This document shows, one piece after another, positions 1 to 11,614 of a stretch of 64,000 nt of DNA. The notes under the pieces were generated by a model, which was given only the letters and a program-made list of their open reading frames with translations, was not told the origin of the DNA and did not search any database. The position numbers and the translations under genes are program-made. How positions within the stretch are numbered: position 1 is the first letter of the stretch; every line of letters begins with the position of its first letter. Source of the DNA: Ariolimax columbianus (lineage: Eukaryota; Mollusca; Gastropoda; Stylommatophora; Arionidae); NCBI GenBank assembly GCA_036924085.1, contig JAVGWX010000007.1, positions 38,748,643-38,812,642 on the forward strand. The letters are read 5' to 3'.

Positions 1-339
1 AAAACCATTTTTTTTCCACAAAAATCATCCTGAAGGCATGCTTCGATATTTGCGTCGCCATATTTATTATTTCCTGAAATGTATGTACTGTTTAGATGTC
101 TCTATAATATGGTCAACATACACAACATACTTAAAATAATGATCCACACATCACACAGATGACTCAGGGAATAGGGTATTTACACACACTCCGATATATC
201 AGTGCCACAGGTTCAAAGGGTTAGACATGTATTACAATAAAACAATTAACCAGAACTATGTTTAAAATAATATGAATTCTATACAGCTCGTGTCAACCAG
301 CACTTGGATGACCGAATGACGTCAATTACCGATTTCTAA

Positions 340-722
340 ACATACGTGCTACATTCTGTCATTTAGTTTGCAGAGTTTTAGATTTTGATGTCACCTACAA
401 GATGTCAGATGATCCACTTACGTTTAGCCGTCATTTACCATTGTGTTATTTCCTATATGTATACATTTAAGAACGTAGTAGGGTTTCAAAGTAGTGAAAA
501 ATTTACGGCTGTTATTTTCCCTTTTGCTTAAATGACATTTAAGGCTTCATATTCACATATATTTTCATTATGAATACTTCATGTCATAAGATCGCAATTC
601 TTGCTGAATTTGTTTCATATTAATTTATTTTGTAAAAAACTATTTGTCATTCAGAGTTGTAACACTTGTTCCAGACTGAAAGAAACAAATAAAAAAAACT
701 GATTCAGGATGGGAAAGGGTTA
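340..722 (+). repeat. TTAA-ended AT-rich repeat, 3' part (copy 1)
   Basis: AT-rich segment ending GGGAAAGGGTTAA. Related copies end the same way near 57630 and 25950, and one is cut short near 24335. Shared blocks include GAATACTTCATGTCAT and GACTGAAAGA. The end is the complement of TTAACCCTTTCC, typical of piggyBac-like termini. The matching start was not located for this copy. Confidence 0.5.
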
Positions 723-879
723 AGCTTGGTTGCACAACAGCAGAATACAAGCAAGCAGCAATAATAGCTCATGAATTGCTCAACAGTAGAGTTGGTAGCT
801 GGAGGTATGCTAACCAAATGATAAGGTCATGGGAGCCACATTATAGGGACATGGTATATAAATTACAATGATTAAAGGA

Positions 880-1165
880 ACCTTCTGCGTTCGTTTATCT
901 CCCGCTACCTGAACAGGGCTTTGCAAGTAGAAGGATGTAGTTCGGAGAATGGAATGCAGTGTCGCTAGTTTACAGCTAGACTGCGATATTTGCACCTTTC
1001 GACATATCCATCTTCGGCAGCAGACATTTCTTGAGTACCGGGTTACCCTTCCCTCTTCGATACCTTCTCCTTAGCCAGCCTGCTCTGTTGCAGTCTGTTA
1101 TCCAGGATCACCACATGGAAGGTCCTGGCAGCTCTGGTTCGCTGGCCCTGATGCTAGTAGTAGTG
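880..1165 (-). repeat. SINE-1 copy (minus orientation)
   Basis: Diverged copy of the commonest short repeat here. Recognisable blocks: GGGCTTTGCAAGTAG, ATTTGCACCTTTCG, CTTAGCCAGCCTGC, GTTATCCAGGATCACC and the GCTGGCCCTGATGC end. Confidence 0.75.
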
Positions 1166-1412
1166 AGCTATGGCTTGGGTGGCATTGTTGCAGAGGCAAA
1201 ATGATTGATTTATGGGAACCCAAATTATAGTGGCTTGGGATTTAATTTCTGAACCTGTGTGTATTTGCAACTTATCTACAAATAAATATGAACAGATGCC
1301 CATGATTTCTTTCAGGTGTTCAATTACTAGCTCTGTGTATGTAATATAACACTGCACTATTTCCTTTTGGAAGTCGTACTGGTATTTAAAGGACTAGCGG
1401 TGATTATTTTAA

Positions 1413-2083
1413 CCTGTAGCACTCCAATGGCCTGTCTCTTTGAACCAGCTCGGCCTGCAAAAACGGTGTGCGGAAAAATTTTTTTTTTTTTTTGAACGGA
1501 GTCACTCCTGACAGCCATTTTTTACTGCTGACTACGCCCTCCATATATACACGATATTTTGCCGGTTAAAGTATCGTATGTGCGATTACAAATGGCTTTT
1601 GAACAGTTTTAATTTTGTATACGCCGTTTGGAGCAAGCCAACTTTTTGCGAAAGGGGAAGTAGGTTGTTGAGAAAGATTTTTATCGCGTAGATCTGTTTA
1701 TTTTGTTTGTTTAAATGAAAGAACTACGTTTGAATTGGAAACTAACAGTTGTGTAGATATTGTAAACACAGTATCGATACGTTGTTGTGGTTTCCATGGT
1801 TTTCTATCGGAGCGACTAGGCCTAGTGGTCGAGTCCAAATTTTTCCCGAGATTTTCATAAATTTTCAACTTCATCTTTTTAAATCTCAAAAACTAACAAA
1901 CATACAACAAAAACAATAACACCCACATGTTCGTTATGCTATTGTGTATCTACACACCAGAAAAACATATTTATTGACAAACAAACATAAAAGTTACAAA
2001 TTTTGAAAGACGACTACCACAGCGACTAATTAAGAAAATTAATTAGGTCAAATTTAGTCACTAATTATGTAGCGTGCCTAAGG
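1413..2083 (+). mobile_element. TTAA nonautonomous transposon (MITE-A), copy 1
   Basis: 671 bp element flanked by TTAA at 1409-1412 and 2084-2087. Ends are imperfect inverted repeats: CCTGTAGCACTCC at the left and CCTTAGGCACGC on the complement of the right end. The same element, same length, occurs at 8277-8947 (opposite orientation) and 19365-20035. TTAA duplication and CC-starting termini are the marks of piggyBac-type elements. It encodes no transposase; a 63-codon reading frame is conserved only because the copies are similar. Confidence 0.85.
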
Positions 2084-2257
2084 TTAATTGTCTGGCAAAG
2101 AGATGGATGAGGACATATCTGGGACATGTTATAATAAGGTTAAGAATCCCCAGTGTAGCAGATTCATGATCAACCATGGCAGTCGTCTACATTTGATGCG
2201 AAGATTAAAAAGCTGCTATTATTCACAGGCCACAGCAAGTGTGGGCCGAAAAGGTAC

Positions 2258-2427
2258 ATAAAAAGATAACATGTCGCTGTAGTAGCTGCCATCGTTGTCA
2301 CCTCCCCCAAAGACAATGATCTCATCCTCGTCCTTGTTTTCATAGTCAGAGGGCAGATGCAGGCAGGCATGTCCTGCTCTTGCCGATGGGGCATTTTCCA
2401 GGGCTAAGGTATGCCATGATCTGCAGT
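2258..2427 (-). CDS. Kelch-repeat protein, exon i (blade 6, last exon seen)
   Basis: Acceptor GGTCACTTTCAG (AG at 2429-2428) and probable donor TTTTTAT|GTACCTTTT (last exon base 2258; a weaker site). The exon is 170 nt, phase 1 in and phase 0 out. It encodes the end of blade 5 (CRSWHTLALENAP) and most of blade 6: RAGHACLHLPS, an acidic loop (YENKDEDE), IIVFGGGDNDG, YYSDMLSFY. The blade lacks its final tryptophan strand, so at least one more exon must follow. None was recognised between 1 and 2257. The family cannot be named with confidence: the six blades resemble RABEPK/KLHDC-type kelch proteins, but the basic N-terminal region is not typical of them. Confidence 0.85.
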
Positions 2428-2869
2428 CTGAAAGTGACCAGAAAATAAATAAAAGCGGCTGTGAAAACACAAACTACATTATTGACACAGACAGGCCGTT
2501 CAAATTTATGTCCAACTAAATAGCTACATACACATTAATAAGTTGATGCCAAAATTCAAGGACATTAGGAAAACACAAACATAAAAATTAACTTTAATTC
2601 CAATGTCACACGTTTATTAAAAGTAATCAGATTTCGGTGATCGAATAAATCAGAAGAAGACTAGCCATTGCAACACATGATGAACAGCTTGCAGAACACC
2701 AGCAAAATGACAAGTCTTGAGAACTTGTATCTTTCCTGTGGCAGCATATGGCTGCAAAGCATGAACAGTTACCAAAACATCTAGAAAGAAAATTGAGTCC
2801 TTCGAGTCAAAATGTTACAGAAAGATCTGGACTGAGAGAAAAACAAAATATAGACATTTAACAAGTGTT

Positions 2870-3200
2870 AAACACAGAAGAGTCAGTTAGTTGCCCATTG
2901 CAAGCAATGATCGTGACAACATCAGATGGTTTTATCTTAATGAAGTAACTTGCATGTATTCGGATTATAGTAAGGAAGAAGCTGGGCTGGTCATCAACCT
3001 CACTATCTGGTCCCGAACTACCTTGGGGCGGTGGCAAGACATAAGTCAAGACAACTGGAAGTAATTCGGGATGCAGACACACTGACCCAACCTCTTTGAG
3101 ACCAAGGGTGGCTTGAAACCTGTGGGGCTTGAACCCACTCAGTTTCGTTTTATTGCTTTGAAAGGCGAGTGCTGTAACTCTCACCACAACAACCCCGTTG
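2870..3200 (-). repeat. tRNA-like SINE (SINE-6), minus orientation
   Basis: On the minus strand it starts with GTGGTGAGAGTTACAGC and has a B-box-like GGGTTCAAGCCCC, so it looks tRNA-derived. Related sequence (ACATCAGATGG, GACTCTGCAG) recurs near 33690-33840 and 32580-32780. Confidence 0.5.
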
Positions 3201-3225
3201 ACCAGCGCAGCTTCTTCCTCACCAT

Positions 3226-3595
3226 GTCTTGGCTTCGTTCATTCTCAATCTCCCACTACCAAACCTTGAAAGGGCTTAAGTAGCAGAATGTAGTTCAGAG
3301 AACGGGATGCGTTGTGTCATAGTTTACAGCTTTGACTACGATATTTGCACCTTTTGGTACAACACATCCGACTTCAGCAAGCATTTTTTGAGTACTGGCT
3401 TAGCATTCCCTCTTCGATCCCTTCTCCTTAGCCAGTCTGCCCTGCTGCAGCCTGTTATCCAGGATCACCGCGTGGAGGTGTAGAAAGGTCTTGGCAGCTC
3501 TGGTTTGCTGGCCCTGATGCTAGCAGTCAGCTATGGGTCACTGACCACTGCAGCTCATGTGCTGCTCAGCATCTTGATCCCCTTCCTTTCTGATA
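3226..3595 (-). repeat. SINE-1, long copy (minus orientation)
   Basis: Nearly full-length copy, with the tail side at the left (TTGGCTTCGTTCATTCTC) and the 5' side at the right (CAGCATCTTGATCC). The tail reads AAGCC rather than GAA, as in the copies at 11401 and 37037. Confidence 0.82.
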
Positions 3596-3918
3596 TTTTA
3601 TTTTCTATCGCCATCGTGGTCTAGGGATGTGACCTTCAACTAGGTCTGCAGTTCAAATTCTAGAAGAAAACTTTATTTTTTTTCCTTCCTCCTTTCTATT
3701 TTCTGTTAAAAATCTGATTAAAACTTGTATCAATACATTCCATTTAATTCTGACATCATAACCTCAGAGAGAAGGGAAACAAATTGTAAAATAAAACATA
3801 TTGCACTATTCTGATGAAAGATGATGGAATATGTTGGTAGTGTGTCTGAAGGCATGATGAAACAAGTCTTTATCAATATCAAACACAAAGAAACGATAAA
3901 ACCAAGTTCAAATATTAA

Positions 3919-4930
3919 CCCATTCAATCTCAGCTGATCAGAAAAACTCACAAATTCCCAGGGCAAGGGGAATAACTCCGCAAAAATTTGACGTGCTTGC
4001 GCAATAAAATTAATTGCAAATACAGTTTCAAATTTATTTGTGTGATTCAAACTCCAGTTTACAGATAAATGGAAGAGGTACTCTTCTGTGCACATGTTTT
4101 TTGTAAGTCATGTATGTTGGATGCAAAAAATTAAACAAGTGAAGAAAAAAAAGTGTCAATATAAAATGTCTGTTTCACTCTTGTCAATTTTGCTAATAAA
4201 TGTTCAAGCGAAAAGCAATCTCCCTTGGTTCATTTCAACGAGTACATCTTTCATCTTCTTGTCCATTGTCTGACTTTCCAGTATACACCTCAAAGTTATA
4301 GAGGTATCTAGTATGAGGATCTGCGGCACACCAAATTTTAATTCCTCAAGGATCTTTATTCCCTAAAAATCTGATGCATTGGTTTGCTCTGCCAAGTGCT
4401 CAAAAAAGGTCTGAAGTAGAAATGATGAAAGTGAAAGGTACCGGTAATCAAAAGCAGAGTAATCTGGATCTATGTCATCTGCAGGACCTGTTCCCTCACT
4501 AAATCCTTCAATAATGATATTACCCCGTTGCTTTGACCATTCTTTATCACCACTAGGGCCTGCCTGTGGGGTGGGTCACTGTCTTCTACCAATAATATGT
4601 CATCACTACCGAGGCCAGTGTCGCTACTTTCATCTTCTAAGTACTGAACTTATTTCTCATCAACGTCCGATTCATTCTCATTCTCTTCAACTCCATCAAC
4701 AAATTTGCAACCACTATCGTCTGACTAAGTATCCAAGTTTTGAAGAAAATTGGTCATTTTCAAAAAATTACGGCTCGAACACCATACGTGATAGAAATGA
4801 TCAGTAAACTGCAATGGGAACCGCCATTACCGGTAGCCATGTGAAGGCAAAATGTAGCAGGCAAAATTTAAGAAAAAATAATTTAAATCAGTATATCCAC
4901 GGCGGCCGTTGCCAGCCGGGATTGAATGGG
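3919..4930. mobile_element. TTAA transposon relic (element B, about 1.0 kb)
   Basis: 1012 bp bounded by TTAA at 3915-3918 and 4931-4934. Terminal inverted repeats are CCCATTCAATCTCAGCTG on the left and CCCATTCAATCCCGGCTG on the complement of the right. On the minus strand near 4590-4700 there is an acidic reading (ESDVDEK, stop, VQYLEDESSD, GSDDILLVEDSD) resembling the acidic N-terminal part of piggyBac-type transposases. It is probably an internal deletion product of an autonomous element; no catalytic domain remains. Confidence 0.7.
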
Positions 4931-4957
4931 TTAAGTGACAATAAAACAGACTCTTAC

Positions 4958-5055
4958 CAAGATCAAATATAAAGGCATCATGAAGTGCTATATTACCATC
5001 ATAGCCACCATGGATGAAAATCCGGTTATTTGATAGTGCACAGGAGGCATGCCAG
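4958..5055 (-). CDS. Kelch-repeat protein, exon h (blade 5)
   Basis: Acceptor AATCTCTTCCAG (AG at 5057-5056) and donor TTTGATCTTG|GTAAGAGTC (last exon base 4958). The exon is 98 nt, phase 2 in and phase 1 out. It encodes blade 5: SWHASCALS, RIFIHGGYDGN, DAFIFDL. The last G plus AC from the next exon makes an aspartate, giving FDLDCRSWHTL with the expected tryptophan. A TTAA transposon (3919-4930) sits in the intron only 27 bp beyond the donor. Confidence 0.9.
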
Positions 5056-5257
5056 CTGGAAGAGATTTTTACAAACAATTATTAAAGGGTATTGCAGTAA
5101 ATTGTAAAATGATCCTTCTGCTAAGGAACCTGCAAATGTTCATGATTTTCTTCACATAATTATACCAGCCTGTCTCTTCCGTCACTTACTTTTCCCTGCG
5201 TAATATTGTCCTATATTCTCTTTATAATTTGTCACTGTAGAAATTATTTGTTTTGAC

Positions 5258-5505
5258 CCATGGCTAGTGGTTAAGTGACATGTGTCGCAATCTGAAGGTG
5301 CTTGGTTTGCTCCATAATCACAGCACCAGTCATTACCTCGGGGAAGCAAACCCTTAGAAATGCAGGAGGAAGCAGATGCTTACATAAAATACATGACGAA
5401 GTCGGATGCACTGGGCAGACAAGTGCAAAATAAAAACTTAGTGCAACACACACAGCTTTAGGGAATAGAAAAATAAAGCGAATGCAAAAACTGAAAGGTG
5501 TAAAA
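5258..5505 (+). repeat. SINE-2 copy (tRNA-derived)
   Basis: A-box-like TGGCTAGTGGTTAAG, diverged B box (TTGGTTTGCTCC), then the family body (GGGGAAGCAAACCCTTAG, GAAGTCGGATGCACTGGG, AAGCGAATGCAAAAA). Diverged from the cleaner copy at 12197. Confidence 0.72.
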
Positions 5506-5639
5506 ATGATCAGATAAAGGAAAGACATTAATAGCAGAGGATGAAGTGTTAAAGTCTTTGCTGTACTAAACCAGCTTTTTATTAGGTGCAGTGGTGATCT
5601 TTCTCGTTGCTTTCCATCTGACTTGGAGCCACCAAAAAT

Positions 5640-7408
5640 TTAAAAATTCATCAGCAACAATTTGCCCAAGTCAAGCTGTTGATGCAAAATCTCAACTGCT
5701 GTTTTCATAGCCTCGACCCGCGCTTCATTATTTGAGCGGTTTTCGACGCATGAATCACACAAAACTCGTATATGGACCCATCCTGCAAAAGAGGTAGATT
5801 TGGATGCTGACCTATGCATATAAACCAGGACTGCCGATTCTGGGTAGCTAGAGACTGTCTCCAAAGAACATGTCTTCAGGATATTAGGTGGTCTCCTTGG
5901 TGGCTGCCTTTTCTGTCAGGTGTATTTGATCTTCCCAAGCGTTGGTCCAAAAAACCTATTTTCCGTTTCTCTCTCCTCTGGAGATGGTGAATTTGGCTTT
6001 CCTCTTCTGCTACATCCAGTGAGGACAATCTTCTCTTTTGCTTCCAAGTGTCTATTTGTACCCTATTTGGATGGTCATTTTCTTGTCTCTTGTATATCTC
6101 TACTGCTTCAGCCAGTGCCCCCTTTCTCCTGATACCTAGGGGTTCTATGTTGGCCTTTCGCACGCCACTGTAGGTGTTGATCTCATCCTCCAACAAATTA
6201 GTCCGAGAGCTTGATTTGCACCCGGTCAGTAAATGAGATGTTATTTGTACTCACAGTGGTCTGTATGGTAAGGCTGTAGCCCATCACCGGTCATACATAA
6301 CCAAGGTATAGTTGCAGAAGAGTTTGTTTTATCAGCTCTTCAATTTGTACTAGCAAGTCTTTTGATTAAGTTTAAATGCTTGGTTGCTTTATTTCTGATA
6401 TTGCAGATGTGGCAACCAACAACTGTCTGTCCAGTGTTACTCAGAGATAAACTGGGGTATTATTATTAGTAATTCCCCATTTATTTTGATGTTAATGGAT
6501 GTCTTTGCTTCTTTATGACTGCGAGAGAAAATGGTTTTCTGTGTATTTATCTTTAGTTTCTACAGTTCACAGTATACCAAAATTGTTAGTAGCGTTATGC
6601 TGATCTTGGCTTTTGCCAAAATGGGATATTTCTGTAGGCCAAATGGCGTGATCGTCAGCAAACAATGCTTTTGATACATTTTAGATGTCTAGTAAGGTCA
6701 TTTGTGTAGATGAGGAAAAGGGTGCAGCTTAGAGGAGAGCCATGTGGCAGTCCTTCTGACGTTTTTTTTACTTGATGTTGCGAAAGTTGGTATCTATGAT
6801 TCTGTTGGTCAAGAAGGCCTGTATCCATTTAATCATCTTTCCTTCTATTACCATTTTCCTCAAAAGGCCCTTGCTCCAGACCCTGTCATATGCCTGCCGT
6901 AGATCAATAAACACTGTTAGTGTGTTTTTCCCATCTTAGAATCCATCTATACCCTGCCTGGTTTTTATCAAGGAGATTTTTTTACTTTCCAGCCACCAAT
7001 ATAGTCTGTTGTTTACCATTCTCTCAACCACTTTACCTAAACATGAGGTGAGTGACACAGGTCTATAGCTTCCAGGTTGTTTCCCTTTCTTCAGTATGGG
7101 TTTTTTAGTTGCTGATAGCCATATTGATGGCAACTGTCCTTCGTCCCATGTTCTGTTGATAGACTTCTCATTTTTAACTTTTATCTGGTCCTGGTGCTTT
7201 ATTTTTTGCGTTTCCTTATTGTTATGCTCAGTTCTTGTGAAGTGAATTTTAAAGACAGCTATATTGGTGGAGTCGATGTTAAAGAAGTCCTTTAAAAGTG
7301 CTTTATCTAGCAGTTTTCTTGGTTGCGCTTTATTTATTCTACCCTGTTGGATGCATTTCCATGCAGCTGTTGAGATGGTGCACATATGTTTGAAAGTTGC
7401 ATTGATAT
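5640..7408 (-). pseudogene. Old I-like LINE (LINE-A), RT to RNase H part
   Basis: Downstream half of a decayed non-LTR retrotransposon read on the minus strand. From high to low coordinates: linker (INATFKHMCTIST), reverse transcriptase (GSYRPVSLTSCLGKVVERM, TVFIDLRQAYDRVW, and the catalytic box FADDHAIW near 6660), then a degraded RNase H-side region (VEAMKTAVEILHQQ, 5640-5864). There are many stops and frameshifts, so it is dead. Its upstream endonuclease half lies at 11626-13010, beyond the RTE insertion. An RNase H downstream of the RT places it in the I-like group. Confidence 0.8.
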
Positions 7409-7419
7409 CATTCTTACTT
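7409..7419. repeat. Target-site duplication, left copy (RTE composite)
   Basis: CATTCTTACTT, identical to 11615-11625. Removing everything between them rejoins the LINE-A frame as GFSQISKNDINATFKH. Confidence 0.85.
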
Positions 7420-10400
7420 CAGTTCAGTTCATCCCGTAACCCATCAGGTCGTTGGGGCACACATGAAGACATGAAAATCCCACGCCAGCTCTCTCTGTCT
7501 GTCGCCGCCTGACGCATCTCACCGTGACGATGGCCTGACCACTCAGCGATGTTGTCCACCCATCTCTTCCTTGGACGTCCTCGCCCTCTTTGTCCCGGTA
7601 CGGATCCAAAGAGTATCGACTTGGGAATTCCGTTGGACCTCGCGACGTGCCCGCACCAGGACATCTTTCGTCTTTTGATAGTTGTGAACAGATCTTCAAA
7701 AGGACCAATAGCGTCTTCAACTCTCTGACGGATGTCTACGTTCGTGACACGATCTTTATATGTAACATTTAGGAGTTTTCTATAGCACCGCATTTCCATT
7801 GCACGTATTCTGCCCTGGATATCTGCTGTAATGGTCCAGGTCTCGCAGGCAAACAGAAATATTGACAGCACCAAAGAGCGCAGTAGTCTGACTTTTATGC
7901 AGAGGGCGAGGAGCTTGTCTCGCCAAATAGGTTGCAGCCTAGTCAGCGCCGCTGTTGTTTGTGCTATTCTTGCAATTACCTCTGGCTTCGAACCCTCTTC
8001 GCTGATCAACGATCCAAGATATTTGAAACGTTTCACCACCTCAAGTACCTGCCCATTTGCCTCTATGACAGATTGAAACCCTGCAACGTTATTGGTCATG
8101 AGCTTTGTTTTATCAGCATTTATTTCCATACCAAAACTCAGGGCCGTTCTATCCAATCTGCCAATCAACTCCTGGAGTTCCCTCTCTGTGCCTGCCAATA
8201 CATCAATATCATCAGCAAAGCAGAAGTTTGTGATAAGCCTGTCACCTATTTTAACCGTGCCAACATGTCCTTTTAACCTTACGCACGCTACATAATTGAT
8301 GAAAAAAATTTGACCTAATTAATTTTCTTAATTAGTCGCCGTGGTAGTCGTCTTTCAAAATTTGTAACTTTTATGTTTGTTTGTCAATAAATATGATTTT
8401 CTGGCGTGTAGATACACAATAGCATAACGAACTTGTGGGTGTTATTGTTTTTGTTGTATGTTTGTTAGTTTTTGAGATTTAAAAAGATGAAGTTGAAAAT
8501 TTATGAAAATCTCGGGAAAAATTTGGACTCGACCACTAGGCCTAGTCGCTTCGATAGAAAACCATGGAAACCACAACAACGTATCGATACTGTGTTTACA
8601 ATATCCCCACAACTGTTAGTTTCCAATTCAAACGTAGTTCTTTCATTTAAACAAACAAAATAAACAGATCTACGCGATAAAAATCTTTCTCAACAACCTA
8701 CTTCCCCTTTCGCAAAAAGTCGGCTTGCTCCAAACGGCGTATACAAAATTAAAACTGTTCAAAAGCCATTTGTAATCGCACATACGATACTTTAACCGGC
8801 AAAATATCGTGTATATATGGAGGACGTACTCAGCAGTAAAAAATGGCTGTCAGGAGTGACTCCGTTCAAAAAAAATAAATGTTTTTCCGCACACCGTTTT
8901 TGCAGGCCGAGCTGGTTAGAAGAGATCGGACATTGGAGTGCTACAGGTTAAGGTCGTCTCCATTATTCTCTCCAAGAAGATATTGAAGAGTGTGGGGGAG
9001 AGTATACAACCCTGTCTCACACCCACCGCCGTACGGAACCAATCGCCTAGCGTTCCCTCTACTGAGACAGCTCTGGTCGCCTACTGATAAAGGTTTGCAA
9101 TTACCCTCACAATATCACTGTTGAACTTATAATGCATCATTGTTGACCATAGCGCCGCATGCCACACTCTGTCAAACGCCCTTCGAAAGTCAATGAAGGC
9201 ATGGTAGAGTGGTTGATGATACTCTGAGTACTTCTCATTCAGTAGACGAAGATTAAATATCTGCTCGATGGTACTCCTTCCCGCTCGAAAGCCCGCTTGT
9301 TCTTCGGCAATGATACTCTCCGCCTGAGGATTCAGTCTGTTAAGTAATATCCTCAAGAGAACTTTACTTGGATGACTTATCAGACTGATTGTTCGATAGT
9401 TGTGACACACATTTAGGTTTCCCGATTTAGGCAGTGGTATAATGGCTGATTTTGTCCAGCAGGTGGGCTACACTCCTGTCTGCCAAATTCTATTGCAGAT
9501 AGTCAGGGTAGTGATTGTCGCCTCACCTCCCACTTGCAGGAGCTCTGCTGGAATATTATTCACACCAACAGCCTTCCCTCTCTTCAGCATTTTTACGGCT
9601 TCATATACTTCTTCCCTTGTTATCGTTTGATTTTCCTCTATCAGACTCACTTCAGGAGACATTGCCATTCTTGGGTCACCTCGATCTTCATGCTTATTTA
9701 GCTCCGAACAGTACTCTGTCCAGCGCTCACGAATGTCTTGAGCTTCTGTGAGACATTTCCCACTCTTGTCCTGAATCGTTGTATTATCGACTTTGGACAG
9801 GTCTTACTAAGTCCTTGACTAATTTATATACTCCCTTGGCATCATTTCGTCCCAGATTTTGTTCAATAACTGCGCACTGAGCCGTTATCCAATCCACCTT
9901 GGACTGTTTCATCTTGGTCTTTATGGATCTATTTATCTCTTTATATCACTGAATCCCATCTAGTGTATTCTTCGCACCCTTCAATCGTCGTCTCTTGTCA
10001 CATAAGTCCAGTATTTCACTCGTGATCCATGCTTTCTTTTTAACCCTGCACCTACCTAGAACCTCAGATGCTGTGTTGAGTAAAGCCGAATTCAAGGCTT
10101 CAGTCATCGTCTTAACATCTGCCTCCTCGTTCAGAACCAAGAGAGGAGTGAAACGTCCCCCCAACACCGCTCCAAAGGTCTCCACTACATCCGGGCACTA
10201 CAACTTCTCCAAGTCAAATCTCAGTCGAGTTATCTCTCTTTTCAGAACTTTCTTTAGTCGGAGATGCATGGTCATCACCACTAAGTCGTGGTCGCTCCCT
10301 ACATCGGCCCCTGGGAAACTTCTTGTTCGGGCGCTATTGATGCTAGATCGGAATCTAATTTGGACCAAAATATAGTCTATTTGACTATGAAGCGTACTGT

Positions 10401-11400
10401 TTGGGCTGTGCCACGTCCACCGCCTCGACATTTTATGTGGTCCCAGCGTATTCGCTACTATCAGCTTATTGTAATACGCAAATTCCAAGAGTCTTAGACC
10501 TCTATCGTTGGCGGTCACATTCCCATATGCTCCACATGTGCCTTTCCAGACACGTACCATGTCTTCGCCAATTTTGGCATTCCAATCGCCCTGAATCACC
10601 AGTATTTCTTTCTTCGGTACCTCGTTCACCAAAGCTTGCAATTCCTTGTAGAAGCTCTCAACCTCGCAATCTGAGGTAGGCGCATAGCATTGTATCACCG
10701 TGATATTGAAGGGCTTTGCATTTAGTCATATACTGAGCAAGCGGCTTGATACTGGTCGGCAACCCAATACACAACATGCTGTGTCTTTGTGCACCAGCAT
10801 ACCGACACCATGAAGGTGTTTGTCAGGTCTACCACTGTAATAAAACTTGTGACCTTCTTCTGTGGTGTGTTCTCCGAAATATCTCCAACGCGCTTCACAT
10901 ATGCCAAGCACATTCCAGCGGTATCTATCCATCTCATGGGTCAGTTCTTTTATTTTCCCAGTTGCACTTAGAGTTCTAACATTCCAAGTGCCCAGAATGA
11001 AATCCTCTCCTCTGAGTTTTATGGTAACACCAGTTGCACACTCAACACCTCCGTCCTGGTGTGGGACGGTAGGTACGGTCATTGTTGACCCGGGCTGCGA
11101 CCGATCCGGTATAAAAGATTTAGTTTTTGTCCTCATGTGTGACTCTTAGGCTTGAAAACACCTGGCGGTGCCCATCTCCTCTCCAAGCTGCGGTCGGCCA
11201 ACATCTGCATTTAACCTGGAGGAGCCCGTCCCCCCAGGTGAGCCATTGCCTCGTTAGCCTAGTGTGTACCCCGAGGAGGTGAGGTTGGCTTGTGAGCTCA
11301 CTTTAATCGGCAGGCTACTAATTTCACTTTTCACACTTCCAGGGAAGAGCTAGCCGACCTCAGCGCCACTGGAATGCGGCGCCAAGCATGAGCACACCTT
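7420..11400 (-). mobile_element. RTE-type LINE, nearly full length, interrupted
   Basis: Minus-strand non-LTR element with an apurinic-type endonuclease and a reverse transcriptase. From 5' (right): GC-rich leader (11150-11400); endonuclease starting near 11136 (TWNVRTLS, GICEARW), QGDWNAKIGED near 10590 and GSDHDLVVM near 10300; RT with YRTISLISHPSKVLLRI (9360), FIDFRRAFDRVW (9190), VGVRQGCILSP (9025) and FADDID (8200). After that come YLGSLIS, the thumb region and a terminal part ending DGLRDELN. The 3' end is TGAACTGAACTGAA, a short repeat tail typical of RTE elements. Defects are a stop after ANLYQ (9084-9082), several frame breaks in the endonuclease/RT linker, and the MITE at 8277-8947. 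No RNase H, as expected for the clade. Confidence 0.88.
8277..8947 (-). mobile_element. TTAA transposon (MITE-A), copy 2, inside the RTE reverse transcriptase
   Basis: 671 bp, flanked by TTAA at 8273-8276 and 8948-8951, opposite in orientation to the other two copies. The RT reading on the right side ends LERIMETTL and that on the left resumes KGHVGTVKIGDRL. With one TTAA removed, the two sides are in the same frame, so the target was the intact RT. Confidence 0.88.
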
Positions 11401-11614
11401 ACTGGCTAAGGAAAAGGGATCGAAGAGGAAATGCTAACCCGGTACTCAATAAATGCTTGCTGAAGTCGGATGTGTTGGACCGAAAGGTGCAAATATAGCA
11501 GTCAAGCTGTAAACTATGACACAATGCATTCCGTTCTCTGGACTACATTCCACTACTTAAGCCCTTTTAGGGTTTGGTAGCGGGAGATTGAGAGCGAACG
11601 AAGCCAAGCCAAGC
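11401..11614 (+). repeat. SINE-1, 5'-truncated copy at the RTE 5' end
   Basis: Starts inside the family body (ACTGGCTAAGGAAAAGGGATC) and ends with the tail GAACGAAGCCAAGCCAAGC directly against the 11 bp duplication at 11615. Its truncated 5' end abuts the RTE 5' end head-to-head. Confidence 0.82.

Noticed and set aside
1698..1889. Conserved 63-codon reading present three times (also 8472-8663 and 19650-19841)
   Set aside because: It is conserved only because it lies inside the three MITE-A copies. It has no domain and the changes between copies do not favour silent positions by eye.
1..2257. Search for the next kelch exon
   Set aside because: No segment with phase 0 entry and the expected final blade strand (hydrophobic, then W) bounded by AG and GT was found. 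The gene probably continues left of the window.
4472..4807. 111-codon plus-strand frame in element B
   Set aside because: Opposite strand of the acidic transposase-like reading; no motif of its own.
7419..8198. 259-codon minus-strand frame that looks like a host gene
   Set aside because: It is the RT thumb and tail of the RTE element (FADD box just upstream, GRGRPRKRWVDNI motif), not a host gene.
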